NCBI RefSeq assembly: GCF_039536205.1
Contig: NZ_BAAAYL010000001.1
Coordinates: 4,030,001-4,094,000 of the forward strand
Direction of reading: 5' to 3'
Origin: Streptomyces sannanensis
GTDB lineage: Bacteria; Actinomycetota; Actinomycetes; Streptomycetales; Streptomycetaceae
DNA length: 64,000 nucleotides
In this document: positions 1 to 9,309 of the stretch, one piece after another
How positions within the stretch are numbered: the first letter of the stretch is position 1
How the letters are laid out: each line of letters starts with the position of its first letter
Position numbers and translations under genes: made by a program
Notes under the pieces: model-generated
What the model was told of the DNA's origin: nothing
Seen by the model: the letters and a program-made list of their open reading frames with translations, nothing else
The model's database searches: none

Positions 1-62
1 GGAACGGGCTACGAGTACCGGGGCAGCTGCTCGGTCGAGATCGTCCACTGCGGGGAGCGGGG

Positions 63-989
63 CTATTCGATCTCGAAGATCTCTTCGGTGGACGAAGCGG
101 TGATGGCACGGATGAGCCATTGGCGGAGGATCTCGGCGTCGTCACAGCCGGTGATGCGCTCGCGGGCCTCGTCGGTGACCTCGATACCGCGCTGTTCCAG
201 CACGAGCACGATGTCCTCGGCCCGGCCTTCCACCCGGCCTTCCACCCGGCCTTCGTCCCGGAGTTCTTCGGAGAGGGGGGACTTGTAGAAAGAGAGGTCC
301 ACGGCCACCAGTTTCCTCCAGATTTCCGCGGCTGGGTGCTTGCCCATGCCTTGCGCAATGAGTTCGATGACGGGGTCGGCGAGGTTTCGCGGCGTGTCCC
401 GCAGCACGGTCGACACTGCTTTGAGTATGGCTCCGATGTCCGGATTCTTGGCGTGTGTGATCGCGGCCAGCGTGGCGAGTGCGAGGTCTTTGCGGGCCTC
501 GGCCGGGTTGGTGATCACTGGCATGTTGTGCGGGCCCGCTACGAGCGGGAGCAGGGTGAGCACGGGCCACTTCCGGGGCCCGATAGGGATGGGGCGAGCC
601 GCCCATTCGGCTGTGGCACGGTCCTGGCAGACGACCAGCAGCATCGGCGGAAGCTGATACTTCGTATGCAGATACGACACGTAGTACGCCCAGCTCGCCG
701 GCTTGGCAGGGTCCTTCTTGCCCTGGGCCTCGATCGCGAGGACGAAGGACTCGCCGTCCTCGCTGTCGATCCGCAACAGGGTGTCGACACGGCGCTCGAT
801 GGGACGGGTTTCCGTGAGGTCGGTGGGCAGGGGCGTGACCGAGGTGGGTGGGGCGAAGCCGATGCCGAGCACCTCGGAGACGCGTGAGAAAAGTTCCGGG
901 TGGTACTGGAAGACGCGGTGCATCGCCTCGTGCGACGAATTGACCATACGGGTTCCTGCGGTGGGGAGAGGGATGGGGGAAGTTGTCAT
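63..989 (-). CDS. PD-(D/E)XK nuclease-like (Rpn/transposase-type) protein
   Basis: This 308-residue protein has a restriction-endonuclease-like core. Asp69 (RRVDTLLRID) is followed by a strand carrying IEAQGKK with Glu87 and Gln89, the D...ExQ pattern seen in the Rpn recombination-promoting nuclease group. The C-terminal part has a short in-frame tandem repeat (EGRVEGRVEGRAE, around residues 250-262) and then a helical tail. The start is the ATG at 989. Upstream in-frame codons would run into the neighbouring regulatory region and were not used. It sits alone, facing the anti-sigma-type ATPase gene. Family members are abundant in Streptomyces and mostly unassigned, so a nuclease role is inferred from the motif only. 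Confidence 0.72.
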   Translation of the reverse strand: MTTSPIPLPTAGTRMVNSSHEAMHRVFQYHPELFSRVSEVLGIGFAPPTSVTPLPTDLTETRPIERRVDTLLRIDSEDGESFVLAIEAQGKKDPAKPASWAYYVSYLHTKYQLPPMLLVVCQDRATAEWAARPIPIGPRKWPVLTLLPLVAGPHNMPVITNPAEARKDLALATLAAITHAKNPDIGAILKAVSTVLRDTPRNLADPVIELIAQGMGKHPAAEIWRKLVAVDLSFYKSPLSEELRDEGRVEGRVEGRAEDIVLVLEQRGIEVTDEARERITGCDDAEILRQWLIRAITASSTEEIFEIE

Positions 990-1066
990 TGGCACATGCC
1001 TGCGGTAATCGCTCGCTTGCGAGCGTATGTGCGCAACTGGCCTGGATAGGGCGAAGTTGACGGTGC

Positions 1067-1519
1067 TCACCTGAACGGGTGAGCTCGACGGAGGTCCAGT
1101 TCGGCCCATACCGTTTTGCGTGGTACGGGGCCCGGCGTCACGCCCCACCGGTCGGCGAGCGCGTCGACGAGCAGCAACCCTCGCCCCGACTCGTCGTCGG
1201 CGGAGGGCGGTTGGGGCCGGAGGCTCGGGAGCCGGTCCGGGCGCGTGTCGGTCACCTCGACGCGGAGCGTGTGCTCGTTGTTCGTCGTGCGGAGGGCGAG
1301 GAGGAAGCTGCGGCCGGGCAGCCGGCCGTGGGTGGCGGCGTTGGCGGCGAGCTCGGCGACAAGGTGCGTGGCCGTTTCGGCCACTCCGTACGGCAGGTCC
1401 CAGGCGTGCAGCCGCTCGGCGGCGAGCAGGCGAGCGAGACGGGCGCCGCGTGGCGTGGGGGACAGGTGGACGGTGAAGTGACGCGTGTGGGTGTCGAGTT
1501 GCGCGGGTTTCTGGTTCAC
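1067..1519 (-). CDS. HATPase_c anti-sigma/regulatory ATP-binding protein
   Basis: This 150-residue protein has the GHKL ATPase fold of RsbW/SpoIIAB-like serine kinases. An N-box-like segment (VAELAANAATHG) is followed by VTDTRPD and a glycine-rich lid (ESGRGLLLVDALADRWG). It is divergent from the XRE/DUF5753 gene that follows. In Streptomyces this trio (ATP-binding protein, XRE regulator, DUF397 protein) forms the WhiJ/AbaA-type clusters that modulate development and antibiotic production. The partner sigma or anti-anti-sigma factor is not visible here. The assignment rests on motif and context. Confidence 0.82.
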   Translation of the reverse strand: MNQKPAQLDTHTRHFTVHLSPTPRGARLARLLAAERLHAWDLPYGVAETATHLVAELAANAATHGRLPGRSFLLALRTTNNEHTLRVEVTDTRPDRLPSLRPQPPSADDESGRGLLLVDALADRWGVTPGPVPRKTVWAELDLRRAHPFR

Positions 1520-1673
1520 GTCGCTCAGCGTTGCGGTGCGCGCCTACGCTGAACAGTGACTCGGCGTATGCGTATGGTGACTGTCCGGAGCTTGTCCGGT
1601 GTTGTCCGGCCTGTCCGGAGGGGCGCATGGGCAGGGGGCGTCCAGGTGTGGCGGTACGTCGGAGGTGGCGCGG

Positions 1674-2552
1674 GTGCGGGTGGATGTGGACGGTACGGAG
1701 CAGCCCAAGGGTGAGACGGACGAGCCGGGTTGGGAGGTCGACCCGGACGACGAGTCGGGGGCGGCGGTCGTCGCGACGGTGGGGCGGCAGTTGCGGCTGC
1801 GGCGGGAGGCGGCCGGCCTGCGGGCGGCGGAGTTCGGGGTGGCGGTCGGGTACGGGGAGGACCTGGTCTACAAGGTCGAGGCCGGGCGGCGGATTCCCCG
1901 GCCGGAGTACCTGGACAGGGCGGACGAGGTGTTGGGCGCGGGTGGGCTGATCGCCGCGATGAAGAAGGACGTGGCGGAGGTCCGGTACCCGAAGAGGGTG
2001 CGGGATCTGGCGCGCATGGAGGCGCGGGCCGTGGAGTTGCTGGCGTACGGCGATCACAACCTGCACGGGCTGCTACAGACGGAGGAGTACGCACGGGCAC
2101 TCTTCGAGATGCGGCAACCCGCGTATGCGCAGGAGGAGATCGAACGGGCGGTGGCGGCCCGTGTGGCCAGGCAGTCGATCTTCGAACGATCTCCTGCCCC
2201 TGCGCTCAGTTTTGTGCAGGAAGAGGTGACGCTGCGCCGTCCTCTCGGAGGCAGAATGGTGCTACGCGGACAGCTTGAACGCTTGCTGGAAGTGGGGCAG
2301 TTGCGGAACGTCGCAATTCAAGTCATGCCGACCGCCCGCGAGGACCACGCTGGCATGCAGGGGGAGACCCAGGTGCTGAAGTTCGGTGATGGAACGGCGG
2401 TAGGGCGCTCTGAAGGAGCATTCGCAGGCCGTGCGGTCTCTGATCCGAAGCAGCTCCGGATCCTCGAGCTGCGGTATGGAATGATCCGGGCCCAGGCTCT
2501 CACGCCTCGGGAGTCGCTGGCCTTCATCGAGCAAGTGCTGGGAGAAACATGA
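1674..2552 (+). CDS. XRE-family regulator with DUF5753 (WhiJ-like)
   Basis: This 292-residue protein is read from a GTG at 1674, chosen because GGAGG lies 8 nt upstream. An in-frame GTG at 1599 has no such site. Residues about 35-90 form a Cro/cI-type helix-turn-helix (VGRQLRLRREAAG, then FGVAVGYGEDLVYKVEAG). Residues about 105-285 match DUF5753, with FVQEEVTLRRP and VAIQVMP as landmarks. It overlaps the DUF397 gene by ATGA, so the two are translationally coupled. WhiJ-type proteins work with the small DUF397 protein and an anti-sigma-like ATPase, and here the ATPase gene is divergent next door. The DNA target is unknown. Confidence 0.88.
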   Translation: MRVDVDGTEQPKGETDEPGWEVDPDDESGAAVVATVGRQLRLRREAAGLRAAEFGVAVGYGEDLVYKVEAGRRIPRPEYLDRADEVLGAGGLIAAMKKDVAEVRYPKRVRDLARMEARAVELLAYGDHNLHGLLQTEEYARALFEMRQPAYAQEEIERAVAARVARQSIFERSPAPALSFVQEEVTLRRPLGGRMVLRGQLERLLEVGQLRNVAIQVMPTAREDHAGMQGETQVLKFGDGTAVGRSEGAFAGRAVSDPKQLRILELRYGMIRAQALTPRESLAFIEQVLGET

Positions 2553-2758
2553 TCCGCAAGGCCTCTGCCGGGAATGGCTCCGCACTGGAGTGGTTCAAGA
2601 GTAGCTACAGCGACAGCAGCAACAGCAGCGAGTGTGTTGAGGTCGCGGCTGCTCCCGGCACGGTACACATCCGCGACTCCAAGAACGCCAAGGGCCCCCA
2701 GCTCTCCTTCGCGCACACCGCATGGGTGAGCTTCGTGACGTACGCGTCGGAGCGCTGA
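2549..2758 (+). CDS. DUF397 protein, partner of the WhiJ-like regulator
   Basis: This 69-residue protein belongs to DUF397. It has the typical opening (WFKSSYSDSSNSSECVEVA), then VHIRDSKN and a closing tryptophan segment. Its ATG overlaps the stop of the XRE gene by 4 nt. DUF397 proteins are short partners encoded beside WhiJ-type regulators and are proposed to modulate them. No catalytic residues are expected. A strong GC hairpin follows the gene. Confidence 0.88.
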   Translation: MIRKASAGNGSALEWFKSSYSDSSNSSECVEVAAAPGTVHIRDSKNAKGPQLSFAHTAWVSFVTYASER

Positions 2759-2770
2759 CCGGTAACTGCT

Positions 2771-2807
2771 CGCGCCCCGCGCTCGGTTCTCCCGAGTGCG
2801 GGGCGCG
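2771..2807 (+). terminator. Hairpin terminator after the DUF397 gene
   Basis: A 10-bp perfect GC stem (CGCGCCCCGC against GCGGGGCGCG) is extended inward by CTCGG/CCGAG around a short loop. It starts 12 nt after the DUF397 stop. There is no U-tract, as is common in Streptomyces. Confidence 0.7.
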
Positions 2808-2900
2808 CTGCTGTCCAGGGTGGAGCAGGGCATCGAGCGTGGGCCATCGCGCGGCTCGCCCTGCGCTCGCGAGCCGGCCGGTAAGGCTGCCGCTGCCCGA

Positions 2901-3500
2901 CTACTGCGGATCTGCGTCTTCCCCCACCTCGCCACCCAGAGCCTCGGCGATGGCCGCGAACTCCGCCAGGGCGGCCTGGAGGTCCTGGACGATCTCTTGG
3001 GCGATGACCTCAGGGGCCAGGTCGCTGTCGGCGTCCTCCAGAGCCGAGTCTTTCATCCAGGTGATGCCGAGCAATGGGACGCGCGGGCCTTCAGTCCGCG
3101 GCTCGGCGACCCAGCGGGTCGGCTGGGTGGTGATCTCGGCGATCATGTCGAAATCGCCGTCGTAGTGGAGGAGCGTCAGACCCTCGCGCTCGGCAATGGC
3201 GGCGAGGAGGAGATCAATGGTGGACAGTGCTCGGTGGAAACCCCGGGTCAGAGCCTCGTTCTGGATCTGCAGGGCCCGTTCGAGCTGCTCGTCGTTGCAA
3301 CGGGCATAGCCGAAGCCGCGCAGTCAGGTGCGGAGGCGGGTGGCCTCGGCGTTGGTGCGGGCGCTGTACACCATCTCGTACTCGGTCGGCGCAGAGATGA
3401 CGAGCAGGCCGCGATCGTCCAGGTCGTCCAGGACCTTGGCGACCTCAGGCATCCTGTGACGGGTCAGGGCGGACTTGTCAACGAGGAAGCCGACGCTCAC
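2901..3500 (-). pseudogene. vapC PIN-domain toxin interrupted by in-frame TGA, with fused HsdM-like tail
   Basis: Reading from the GTG at 3500 gives a VapC-type PIN ribonuclease. It has VDKSAL with the first metal-binding Asp, an EYEMVYSAR helix, DLLLAAIAE, and HYDGDFDMIA with the last acidic residues. Codon 59 (3326-3324) is TGA, in the context RLRT-stop-LRGFGY. A single change from TGG or CGA would explain it. The frame is otherwise open to 2901. Beyond the PIN domain (about codon 137) there is a 60-residue tail (WMKDSALEDAD, then EIVQDLQAALAEF) resembling the C-terminus of type I restriction HsdM subunits. The GTG overlaps the vapB stop, as in intact vapBC operons. The toxin is probably inactive unless the TGA is read through. 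Confidence 0.72.
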
Positions 3501-3763
3501 GCCGCCTCCTGGCCGGTCTTGTCGCCCTTGTCGCCTGCCTTTCGTTTGAGCGTGCCGTCTCGGTTCTTCGGACCGGTGGACTCCACGATCTCGCTGAAAT
3601 CGAGCTCACCCGAGTCAATGGCCTCGAAGAACTCACGCCGCAGCCGGCGCTTCACCGCATCCTCCATGGCCGCGCGAACGGCCGCGGCCTTGGTGGTGAC
3701 GCCGTACAGACGCATGGCCTGGGCCACGATCTCGTCGTCCAGGTCGATAACGGTACGGGACAT
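3497..3763 (-). CDS. vapB: VapB-type antitoxin
   Basis: This 88-residue protein opens with a short strand and a helix typical of VapB ribbon-helix-helix antitoxins (MSRTVIDLDDEIVAQAMRL, then TKAAAVRAAMEDA). It continues with a long charged C-terminal arm that would contact the toxin. Its stop overlaps the GTG of vapC by 4 nt. Such antitoxins bind their own operator and neutralise the PIN nuclease. Because the downstream toxin carries an in-frame stop, this gene may be an orphan antitoxin now. Confidence 0.85.
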   Translation of the reverse strand: MSRTVIDLDDEIVAQAMRLYGVTTKAAAVRAAMEDAVKRRLRREFFEAIDSGELDFSEIVESTGPKNRDGTLKRKAGDKGDKTGQEAA

Positions 3764-3894
3764 CTCCCCTCCTCTCCGTAACGATGGATATCGTCGGATG
3801 CGCTACCGACGGTATCGCCCCTGGGTTGCGGGGGCAGTGAGGAAAATCGGATGAGTGGCAGCTGGAGCCGTTCGATCCAGGCGCGCGTCGCGGT

Positions 3895-3922
3895 TTGACG
3901 CGCAACCCGGGCGGGGTAATCT
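3895..3922 (+). promoter_or_regulatory. Candidate vegetative promoter of the S10 operon
   Basis: TTGACG (3895-3900) and TAATCT (3917-3922) are separated by 16 nt, an HrdB-type pair. It lies about 405 bp before rpsJ, giving a long leader. A second weaker -10-like element (CAGACT, 3959-3964) resembles those of rRNA and r-protein promoters. Confidence 0.55.
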
Positions 3923-4203
3923 TTTCGGCTCGATTGGCGCCCGCCGTGTCCTGTGTGGCAGACTGTCCGGGTTGCTCGGTTGAGTGCCGATGCTGCACGC
4001 CTCCCGCCGGGAGGACTGGAAGCGAGTCCCACGGTACTCGTCGTCTTATCTGCCCTCCTGGGCAGCGCTGGGGCGGACGTACGGGAATCTTCCGGGAAGT
4101 GTCAGCGGGGCCCCAGCCAGGCACCTGGTGGGTCTTCCTTCCCCTGCAATCCCTCGAGCAGGAAATCCCCTGTGGATATCTGTCTGGCGGGAGCGCGACA
4201 CAC

Positions 4204-4261
4204 CCGACCGCGTGGGTCGGTGGGGGTCCCCCTGCTCGAGCGAAGCGAGAGCTCGGGGGAG
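4204..4261 (+). repeat. Two leader hairpins, one a common Streptomyces intergenic repeat
   Basis: CCGACC-GCGTG-GGTCGG forms a hairpin at 4204-4220. It is followed at 4222-4261 by a G/C-bounded palindrome (GGGGGTCCCCCTGCTCGAGC to GAGAGCTCGGGGGAG). Recollection of other Streptomyces genomes suggests the second is a widespread intergenic element. Here it sits in the S10 leader 67 nt before rpsJ and could act as an attenuator. The rest of 3764-4328 holds no convincing gene. Confidence 0.5.
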
Positions 4262-4328
4262 GGTCACGGAAGCAGGTGGAACACCGGGTGTCAGAGCGTT
4301 ACGAGACAGACAGGACTACGAAGTAGCC

Positions 4329-4637
4329 ATGGCGGGACAGAAGATCCGCATCCGGCTCAAGGCCTACGACCACGAGGTCATCGACTCCTCGGCGAAGAAG
4401 ATCGTCGAGACGGTGACCCGCACTGGTGCGTCGGTCGCGGGCCCGGTGCCGCTGCCCACTGAGAAGAACGTGTACTGCGTCATCAAGTCGCCGCACAAGT
4501 ACAAGGACTCGCGCGAGCACTTCGAGATGCGCACGCACAAGCGCCTCATCGACATCCTCGACCCCACGCCGAAGACGGTTGACTCGCTGATGCGTCTCGA
4601 CCTGCCGGCCGGCGTCGACATCGAGATCAAGCTCTGA
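4329..4637 (+). CDS. rpsJ: 30S ribosomal protein S10
   Basis: The product is 102 residues, the standard actinobacterial length, and contains the conserved [12 protein letters not shown] start and the [19 protein letters not shown] loop. S10 is a small-subunit head protein and also serves as NusE in antitermination. The ATG at 4329 was chosen over upstream in-frame codons because conserved homology begins there. It is the first gene of the S10 operon, 13 nt ahead of rplC. Confidence 0.98.
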   Translation: MAGQKIRIRLKAYDHEVIDSSAKKIVETVTRTGASVAGPVPLPTEKNVYCVIKSPHKYKDSREHFEMRTHKRLIDILDPTPKTVDSLMRLDLPAGVDIEIKL

Positions 4638-4650
4638 GGTGACGCGCGAG

Positions 4651-5295
4651 ATGGCTAAGCAGATCAAGGGCGTCCTGGGCGAGAAGCTCGGCATGACGCA
4701 GGTCTGGGACGAGAACAACCGTGTCGTCCCCGTGACCGTCGTCAAGGCCGGGCCCTGCGTCGTTACCCAGGTCCGCACCAACGACATCGACGGCTACGAG
4801 TCGGTCCAGATCGCCTTCGGCGAGATCGACCCGCGCAAGGTGAACAAGCCCCTCAAGGGCCACTTCTCCAAGGCCGACGTGACCCCGCGCCGCCACCTGG
4901 TGGAGCTCCGTACCTCCGACGCCAGCGAGTACACGCTCGGCCAGGAGATCACTGCCGAGGTGTTCGAGTCCGGCGTCAAGGTTGACGTCACGGGCAAGAG
5001 CAAGGGCAAGGGCTTCGCCGGTGTCATGAAGCGTCACAACTTCAAGGGCCTCGGCGCCGGTCACGGCACCCAGCGCAAGCACCGCTCTCCCGGTTCGATC
5101 GGTGGCTGCGCCACCCCGGGCCGTGTGTTCAAGGGCCTCCGTATGGCGGGCCGTATGGGCAACGAGCGGGTCACCACCCAGAACCTGACCGTCCACGCCG
5201 TTGACGCGGAGAAGGGCCTGCTGCTCATCAAGGGCGCGGTTCCTGGTCCGAACGGCGGCCTCGTCCTGGTCCGTACCGCGGCCAAGGGGGCCTGA
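4651..5295 (+). CDS. rplC: 50S ribosomal protein L3
   Basis: This 214-residue L3 starts at the ATG in [21 protein letters not shown] 12 nt upstream is in frame but non-conserved. The [20 protein letters not shown] extension that reaches toward the peptidyl transferase centre is intact. L3 is a primary binder of 23S rRNA. It lies 8 nt ahead of rplD. Confidence 0.98.
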   Translation: MAKQIKGVLGEKLGMTQVWDENNRVVPVTVVKAGPCVVTQVRTNDIDGYESVQIAFGEIDPRKVNKPLKGHFSKADVTPRRHLVELRTSDASEYTLGQEITAEVFESGVKVDVTGKSKGKGFAGVMKRHNFKGLGAGHGTQRKHRSPGSIGGCATPGRVFKGLRMAGRMGNERVTTQNLTVHAVDAEKGLLLIKGAVPGPNGGLVLVRTAAKGA

Positions 5296-5303
5296 GGTAA
5301 CCG

Positions 5304-5954
5304 ATGAGCACCATTGACATCCTTTCGCCCGCTGGCGACAAGGCCGGTAGCGTCGAGCTCCCCGCGGAGATCTTCGACGCCAAGGTCAGCGTTCCGCTGA
5401 TCCACCAGGTCGTCGTCGCGCAGCTGGCCGCTGCCCGTCAGGGCACGCACAAGACCAAGACCCGCGGCGAAGTTCGTGGTGGTGGCAGGAAGCCTTACCG
5501 CCAGAAGGGCACCGGCCGCGCCCGCCAGGGTTCGACCCGTGCGCCGCAGTTCGCCGGCGGTGGCGTCGTCCACGGCCCCGTGCCGCGTGACTACTCGCAG
5601 CGGACCCCGAAGAAGATGAAGGCCGCCGCCCTGCGCGGTGCCCTCACCGACCGGGCCCGCCACTCCCGCATCCACGTCGTCTCCGGCGTGGTCGAGGGCG
5701 CGATCTCCACCAAGGCCGCCAAGAACCTGTTCGGCAAGATCTCGGAGCGCAAGAACCTGCTCCTGGTCGTCGAGCGTTCCGACGAGGCCGCGTGGCTGTC
5801 CGCCCGCAACCTGCCCCAGGTCCACATCCTGGAGCCGGGCCAGCTGAACACGTACGACGTGCTCGTCTCCGACGACGTGGTCTTCACCAAGGCCGCCTTC
5901 GAGTCCTTCGTGTCCGGCCCCAAGGCCACTGAGACCGAAGGGAGCGAGGCCTGA
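5304..5954 (+). CDS. rplD: 50S ribosomal protein L4
   Basis: This 216-residue L4 carries the long exit-tunnel loop with [20 protein letters not shown] followed by ARQGS. In many bacteria L4 also represses its own operon through the S10 leader. The stop overlaps the rplW start (TGATG), so the pair is coupled. Confidence 0.98.
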   Translation: MSTIDILSPAGDKAGSVELPAEIFDAKVSVPLIHQVVVAQLAAARQGTHKTKTRGEVRGGGRKPYRQKGTGRARQGSTRAPQFAGGGVVHGPVPRDYSQRTPKKMKAAALRGALTDRARHSRIHVVSGVVEGAISTKAAKNLFGKISERKNLLLVVERSDEAAWLSARNLPQVHILEPGQLNTYDVLVSDDVVFTKAAFESFVSGPKATETEGSEA

Positions 5955-6271
5955 TGGCCGAGATCACCAGCAAGACCTTCACGGACCCGCGCGACGTCCT
6001 CGTCAAGCCGGTTGTCTCCGAGAAGAGCTACGCGCTGCTGGACGAGAACAAGTACACGTTCATCGTCGCGCCCACCGCCAACAAGACCCAGATCAAGCAG
6101 GCCGTCGAGGCGGTCTTCTCGGTCAAGGTCACCGGGGTCAACACGATCAACCGCCAGGGTAAGCGCAAGCGCACCAAGACCGGTTTCGGCAAGCGCAAGG
6201 ACACCAAGCGCGCCATCGTGACCCTTGCTGAGGGCAGCCGAATCGACATCTTCGGCGGTCCGACCGCCTGA
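5954..6271 (+). CDS. rplW: 50S ribosomal protein L23
   Basis: This 105-residue L23 has [15 protein letters not shown] at the front and the [20 protein letters not shown] basic loop. It sits at the tunnel exit and docks trigger factor and SRP. It is coupled to rplD by a one-base overlap. Confidence 0.98.
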   Translation: MAEITSKTFTDPRDVLVKPVVSEKSYALLDENKYTFIVAPTANKTQIKQAVEAVFSVKVTGVNTINRQGKRKRTKTGFGKRKDTKRAIVTLAEGSRIDIFGGPTA

Positions 6272-6311
6272 CGGCGGTCCGGATCGTCCGATATCGGACG
6301 AGGACTGAGAA

Positions 6312-7148
6312 ATGGGTATCCGCAAGTACAAGCCGACGACTCCGGGCCGTCGTGGCTCCAGCGTCGCCGACTTCGTCGAGATCACGCGGTCCACGCCGGA
6401 GAAGTCGCTGGTCCGCCCCCTGCACAGCAAGGGCGGCCGTAACAACACCGGTCGTGTGACCGTCCGCCACCAGGGCGGTGGCCACAAGCGCGCCTACCGT
6501 GTGATCGACTTCCGTCGTCACGACAAGGACGGCGTGCCGGCGAAGGTCGCTCACATCGAGTACGACCCCAACCGCACCGCGCGCATCGCGCTCCTGCACT
6601 ACGCGGACGGCGAGAAGCGCTACATTCTCGCGCCGCGTGGCCTGTCGCAGGGCGACCGTGTCGAGAACGGCCCCGCCGCCGACATCAAGCCCGGCAACAA
6701 CCTGGCGCTGCGCAACATCCCGGTCGGTACGACCATCCACGCCATCGAGCTGCGTCCCGGCGGCGGCGCGAAGTTCGCCCGCTCCGCCGGTGCGTCCGTG
6801 CAGCTGCTGGCGAAGGAGGGCTCCATGGCCCACCTGCGCATGCCGTCCGGTGAGATCCGCCTGGTCGACGTCCGCTGCCGCGCCACCATCGGCGAGGTCG
6901 GCAACGCCGAGCAGTCGAACATCAACTGGGGCAAGGCCGGCCGTATGCGCTGGAAGGGCGTCCGCCCGACCGTCCGTGGTGTCGCCATGAACCCGGTGGA
7001 CCACCCGCACGGTGGTGGTGAGGGCAAGACCTCCGGTGGTCGCCACCCGGTCTCCCCGTGGGGTCAGAAGGAGGGTCGTACGCGCTCTCCCAAGAAGGCG
7101 AGCAGCAAGTACATCGTCCGCCGCCGCAAGACGAACAAGAAGCGCTAG
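6312..7148 (+). CDS. rplB: 50S ribosomal protein L2
   Basis: This 278-residue L2 has [18 protein letters not shown] at the start. The catalytic-region loop [17 protein letters not shown] contains the conserved histidine near the peptidyl transferase centre. It is a core 23S rRNA-binding protein. Confidence 0.99.
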   Translation: MGIRKYKPTTPGRRGSSVADFVEITRSTPEKSLVRPLHSKGGRNNTGRVTVRHQGGGHKRAYRVIDFRRHDKDGVPAKVAHIEYDPNRTARIALLHYADGEKRYILAPRGLSQGDRVENGPAADIKPGNNLALRNIPVGTTIHAIELRPGGGAKFARSAGASVQLLAKEGSMAHLRMPSGEIRLVDVRCRATIGEVGNAEQSNINWGKAGRMRWKGVRPTVRGVAMNPVDHPHGGGEGKTSGGRHPVSPWGQKEGRTRSPKKASSKYIVRRRKTNKKR

Positions 7149-7160
7149 GAGCGGGTTTAG

Positions 7161-7442
7161 ATGCCGCGCAGTCTCAAGAAGGGGCCCTTCGTCGACGACC
7201 ACCTGATCAAGAAGGTGGATGTCCAGAACGAAGCAGGCACCAAGAACGTCATCAAGACCTGGTCCCGTCGCTCGATGATCATCCCGGCCATGCTGGGCCA
7301 CACGATCGCGGTGCACAACGGCAAGACCCATGTCCCGGTGTTCGTCACCGAGTCCATGGTCGGCCACAAGCTCGGCGAGTTCTCGCCGACTCGCACCTTC
7401 CGAGGCCACGTCAAGGACGACCGGAAGTCGAAGCGCCGCTAA
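7161..7442 (+). CDS. rpsS: 30S ribosomal protein S19
   Basis: This 93-residue S19 starts [15 protein letters not shown] and has the conserved [11 protein letters not shown] core. It forms part of the 30S head next to S13. It follows rplB by 12 nt. Confidence 0.98.
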   Translation: MPRSLKKGPFVDDHLIKKVDVQNEAGTKNVIKTWSRRSMIIPAMLGHTIAVHNGKTHVPVFVTESMVGHKLGEFSPTRTFRGHVKDDRKSKRR

Positions 7443-7485
7443 TCGCGGGGTGTGAACGACTATGACTTACACCGAAGGGACAACC

Positions 7486-7833
7486 ATGGAAGCCAGGGCT
7501 CAGGCGCGGTACATCCGCGTCACGCCCATGAAGGCCCGCCGTGTGGTGGACCTCATCCGTGGCATGGACGCCACGGAGGCCCAGGCGGTCCTGCGTTTCG
7601 CTCCGCAGGCCGCGAGTGTGCCGGTCGGCAAGGTGCTGGACAGCGCCATCGCCAACGCCGCGCACAACTACAACCACACGGACGCCTCCTCGCTGGTCAT
7701 CAGCGAGGCGTACGTCGACGAGGGCCCGACCCTGAAGCGGTTCCGTCCGCGTGCCCAGGGCCGTGCCTACCGGATCCGTAAGCGGACCAGCCACATCACC
7801 GTGGTCGTCGCCAGCAAGGAAGGAACCCGGTAA
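7486..7833 (+). CDS. rplV: 50S ribosomal protein L22
   Basis: Starting at the ATG of [20 protein letters not shown] gives 115 residues. GAAGGGA lies 5 nt upstream. An ATG at 7462 would add eight poorly placed residues and is used in some annotations. The beta-hairpin that lines the exit tunnel ([20 protein letters not shown]) is intact. The stop overlaps rpsC by one base. Confidence 0.96.
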   Translation: MEARAQARYIRVTPMKARRVVDLIRGMDATEAQAVLRFAPQAASVPVGKVLDSAIANAAHNYNHTDASSLVISEAYVDEGPTLKRFRPRAQGRAYRIRKRTSHITVVVASKEGTR

Positions 7834-8660
7834 TGGGCCAGAAGGTAAACCCGCACGGGTTCCGGCTCGGCATCACCACCGACTTCAAGTCGCGCTGGTA
7901 CGCCGACAAGCTGTACAAGGACTACGTCAAGGAAGACGTCTCCATCCGTCGGATGCTGACGTCCGGCATGGAGCGCGCCGGCATCTCCAAGGTCGAGATC
8001 GAGCGCACCCGTGACCGTGTCCGCGTGGACATCCACACTGCTCGCCCGGGCATCGTCATCGGCCGCCGCGGCGCCGAGGCCGACAAGATCCGTGGCCAGC
8101 TCGAGAAGCTGACCGGCAAGCAGGTCCAGCTGAACATCCTCGAGGTCAAGAACCCCGAGGTCGACGCTCAGCTGGTGGCCCAGGCCGTCGCCGAGCAGCT
8201 GTCCTCCCGCGTCTCCTTCCGCCGCGCCATGCGCAAGAGCATGCAGTCGGCCATGAAGGCGGGCGCCAAGGGCATCAAGATCCAGTGTGGTGGCCGTCTC
8301 GGCGGCGCCGAGATGTCCCGCTCGGAGTTCTACCGCGAGGGTCGTGTGCCGCTGCACACGCTGCGCGCGAACGTCGAGTACGGCTTCTTCGAGGCCAAGA
8401 CCACCTTCGGCCGCATCGGCGTGAAGGTCTGGATCTACAAGGGCGACGTCAAGAACATCGCCGAGGTCCGCGCCGAGAACGCCGCTGCCCGCGCCGGCAA
8501 CCGCCCGGCCCGTGGTGGCGCTGAGCGCCCGGCCCGTGGTGGCCGTGGTGGCGAGCGTGGCGGCCGCGGCCGCAAGCCGCAGCAGCAGAGCGCCGCTGCC
8601 GAGGCCCCCAAGGCCGAGGCCGCTGCCCCCGCTGCTGAGAGCACCGGAACGGAGGCCTGA
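7833..8660 (+). CDS. rpsC: 30S ribosomal protein S3
   Basis: This 275-residue S3 has a KH domain with [20 protein letters not shown]. It ends in an actinobacterial Arg/Gly-rich then Ala/Glu-rich tail ([18 protein letters not shown] and onward). It lines the mRNA entry channel. Its start overlaps the rplV stop. Confidence 0.98.
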   Translation: MGQKVNPHGFRLGITTDFKSRWYADKLYKDYVKEDVSIRRMLTSGMERAGISKVEIERTRDRVRVDIHTARPGIVIGRRGAEADKIRGQLEKLTGKQVQLNILEVKNPEVDAQLVAQAVAEQLSSRVSFRRAMRKSMQSAMKAGAKGIKIQCGGRLGGAEMSRSEFYREGRVPLHTLRANVEYGFFEAKTTFGRIGVKVWIYKGDVKNIAEVRAENAAARAGNRPARGGAERPARGGRGGERGGRGRKPQQQSAAAEAPKAEAAAPAAESTGTEA

Positions 8661-8665
8661 CCGAA

Positions 8666-9085
8666 ATGCTGATCCCTCGTAGGGTCAAGCACCGCAAGCA
8701 GCACCACCCGAAGCGCAACGGTATGTCCAAGGGTGGCACGCAGGTTGCGTTCGGCGAGTACGGCATCCAGGCGCTGACCCCGGCGTACGTGACGAACCGT
8801 CAGATCGAGGCCGCTCGTATCGCGATGACCCGTCACATCAAGCGTGGCGGCAAGGTCTGGATCAACATCTACCCGGACCGTCCCCTCACCAAGAAGCCTG
8901 CCGAGACCCGCATGGGTTCCGGTAAGGGTTCCCCGGAGTGGTGGATCGCGAACGTCAAGCCTGGGCGCGTGATGTTCGAGCTGTCCTACCCGAACGAGAA
9001 GATTGCACGTGAGGCTCTCACTCGTGCGGCTCACAAGCTGCCGATGAAGTGCCGGATCGTCAAGCGCGAGGCAGGTGAAGCGTGA
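8666..9085 (+). CDS. rplP: 50S ribosomal protein L16
   Basis: This 139-residue L16 starts [19 protein letters not shown] and has the conserved [20 protein letters not shown] loop. It contacts tRNA at the A and P sites. The stop overlaps rpmC (TGATG). Confidence 0.98.
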   Translation: MLIPRRVKHRKQHHPKRNGMSKGGTQVAFGEYGIQALTPAYVTNRQIEAARIAMTRHIKRGGKVWINIYPDRPLTKKPAETRMGSGKGSPEWWIANVKPGRVMFELSYPNEKIAREALTRAAHKLPMKCRIVKREAGEA

Positions 9086-9309
9086 TGTCGGCCGGTACCA
9101 AGGCGTCCGAGCTGCGCGAGCTGGGCAACGAGGAGCTTGTCGGCAAGCTCCGCGAGGCCAAGGAAGAGCTGTTCAACCTCCGCTTCCAGGCGGCGACCGG
9201 ACAGCTCGAGAACCACGGCCGGCTGAGGGCCGTCCGCAAGGACATCGCGCGGATCTACACCCTGATGCGCGAGCGCGAGCTGGGCATCGAGACGGTGGAG
9301 AACGCCTGA
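9085..9309 (+). CDS. rpmC: 50S ribosomal protein L29
   Basis: This 74-residue protein has the two-helix L29 fold ([20 protein letters not shown], then [18 protein letters not shown]). The ATG at 9085 overlaps the rplP stop, and a GTG three bases earlier is also in frame. It overlaps rpsQ by one base. Confidence 0.97.
   Translation: MSAGTKASELRELGNEELVGKLREAKEELFNLRFQAATGQLENHGRLRAVRKDIARIYTLMRERELGIETVENA

Noticed and set aside
1..62. End of a gene at the window start
   Set aside because: The 62 bases are open in more than one frame but show no stop or motif that would support a call.
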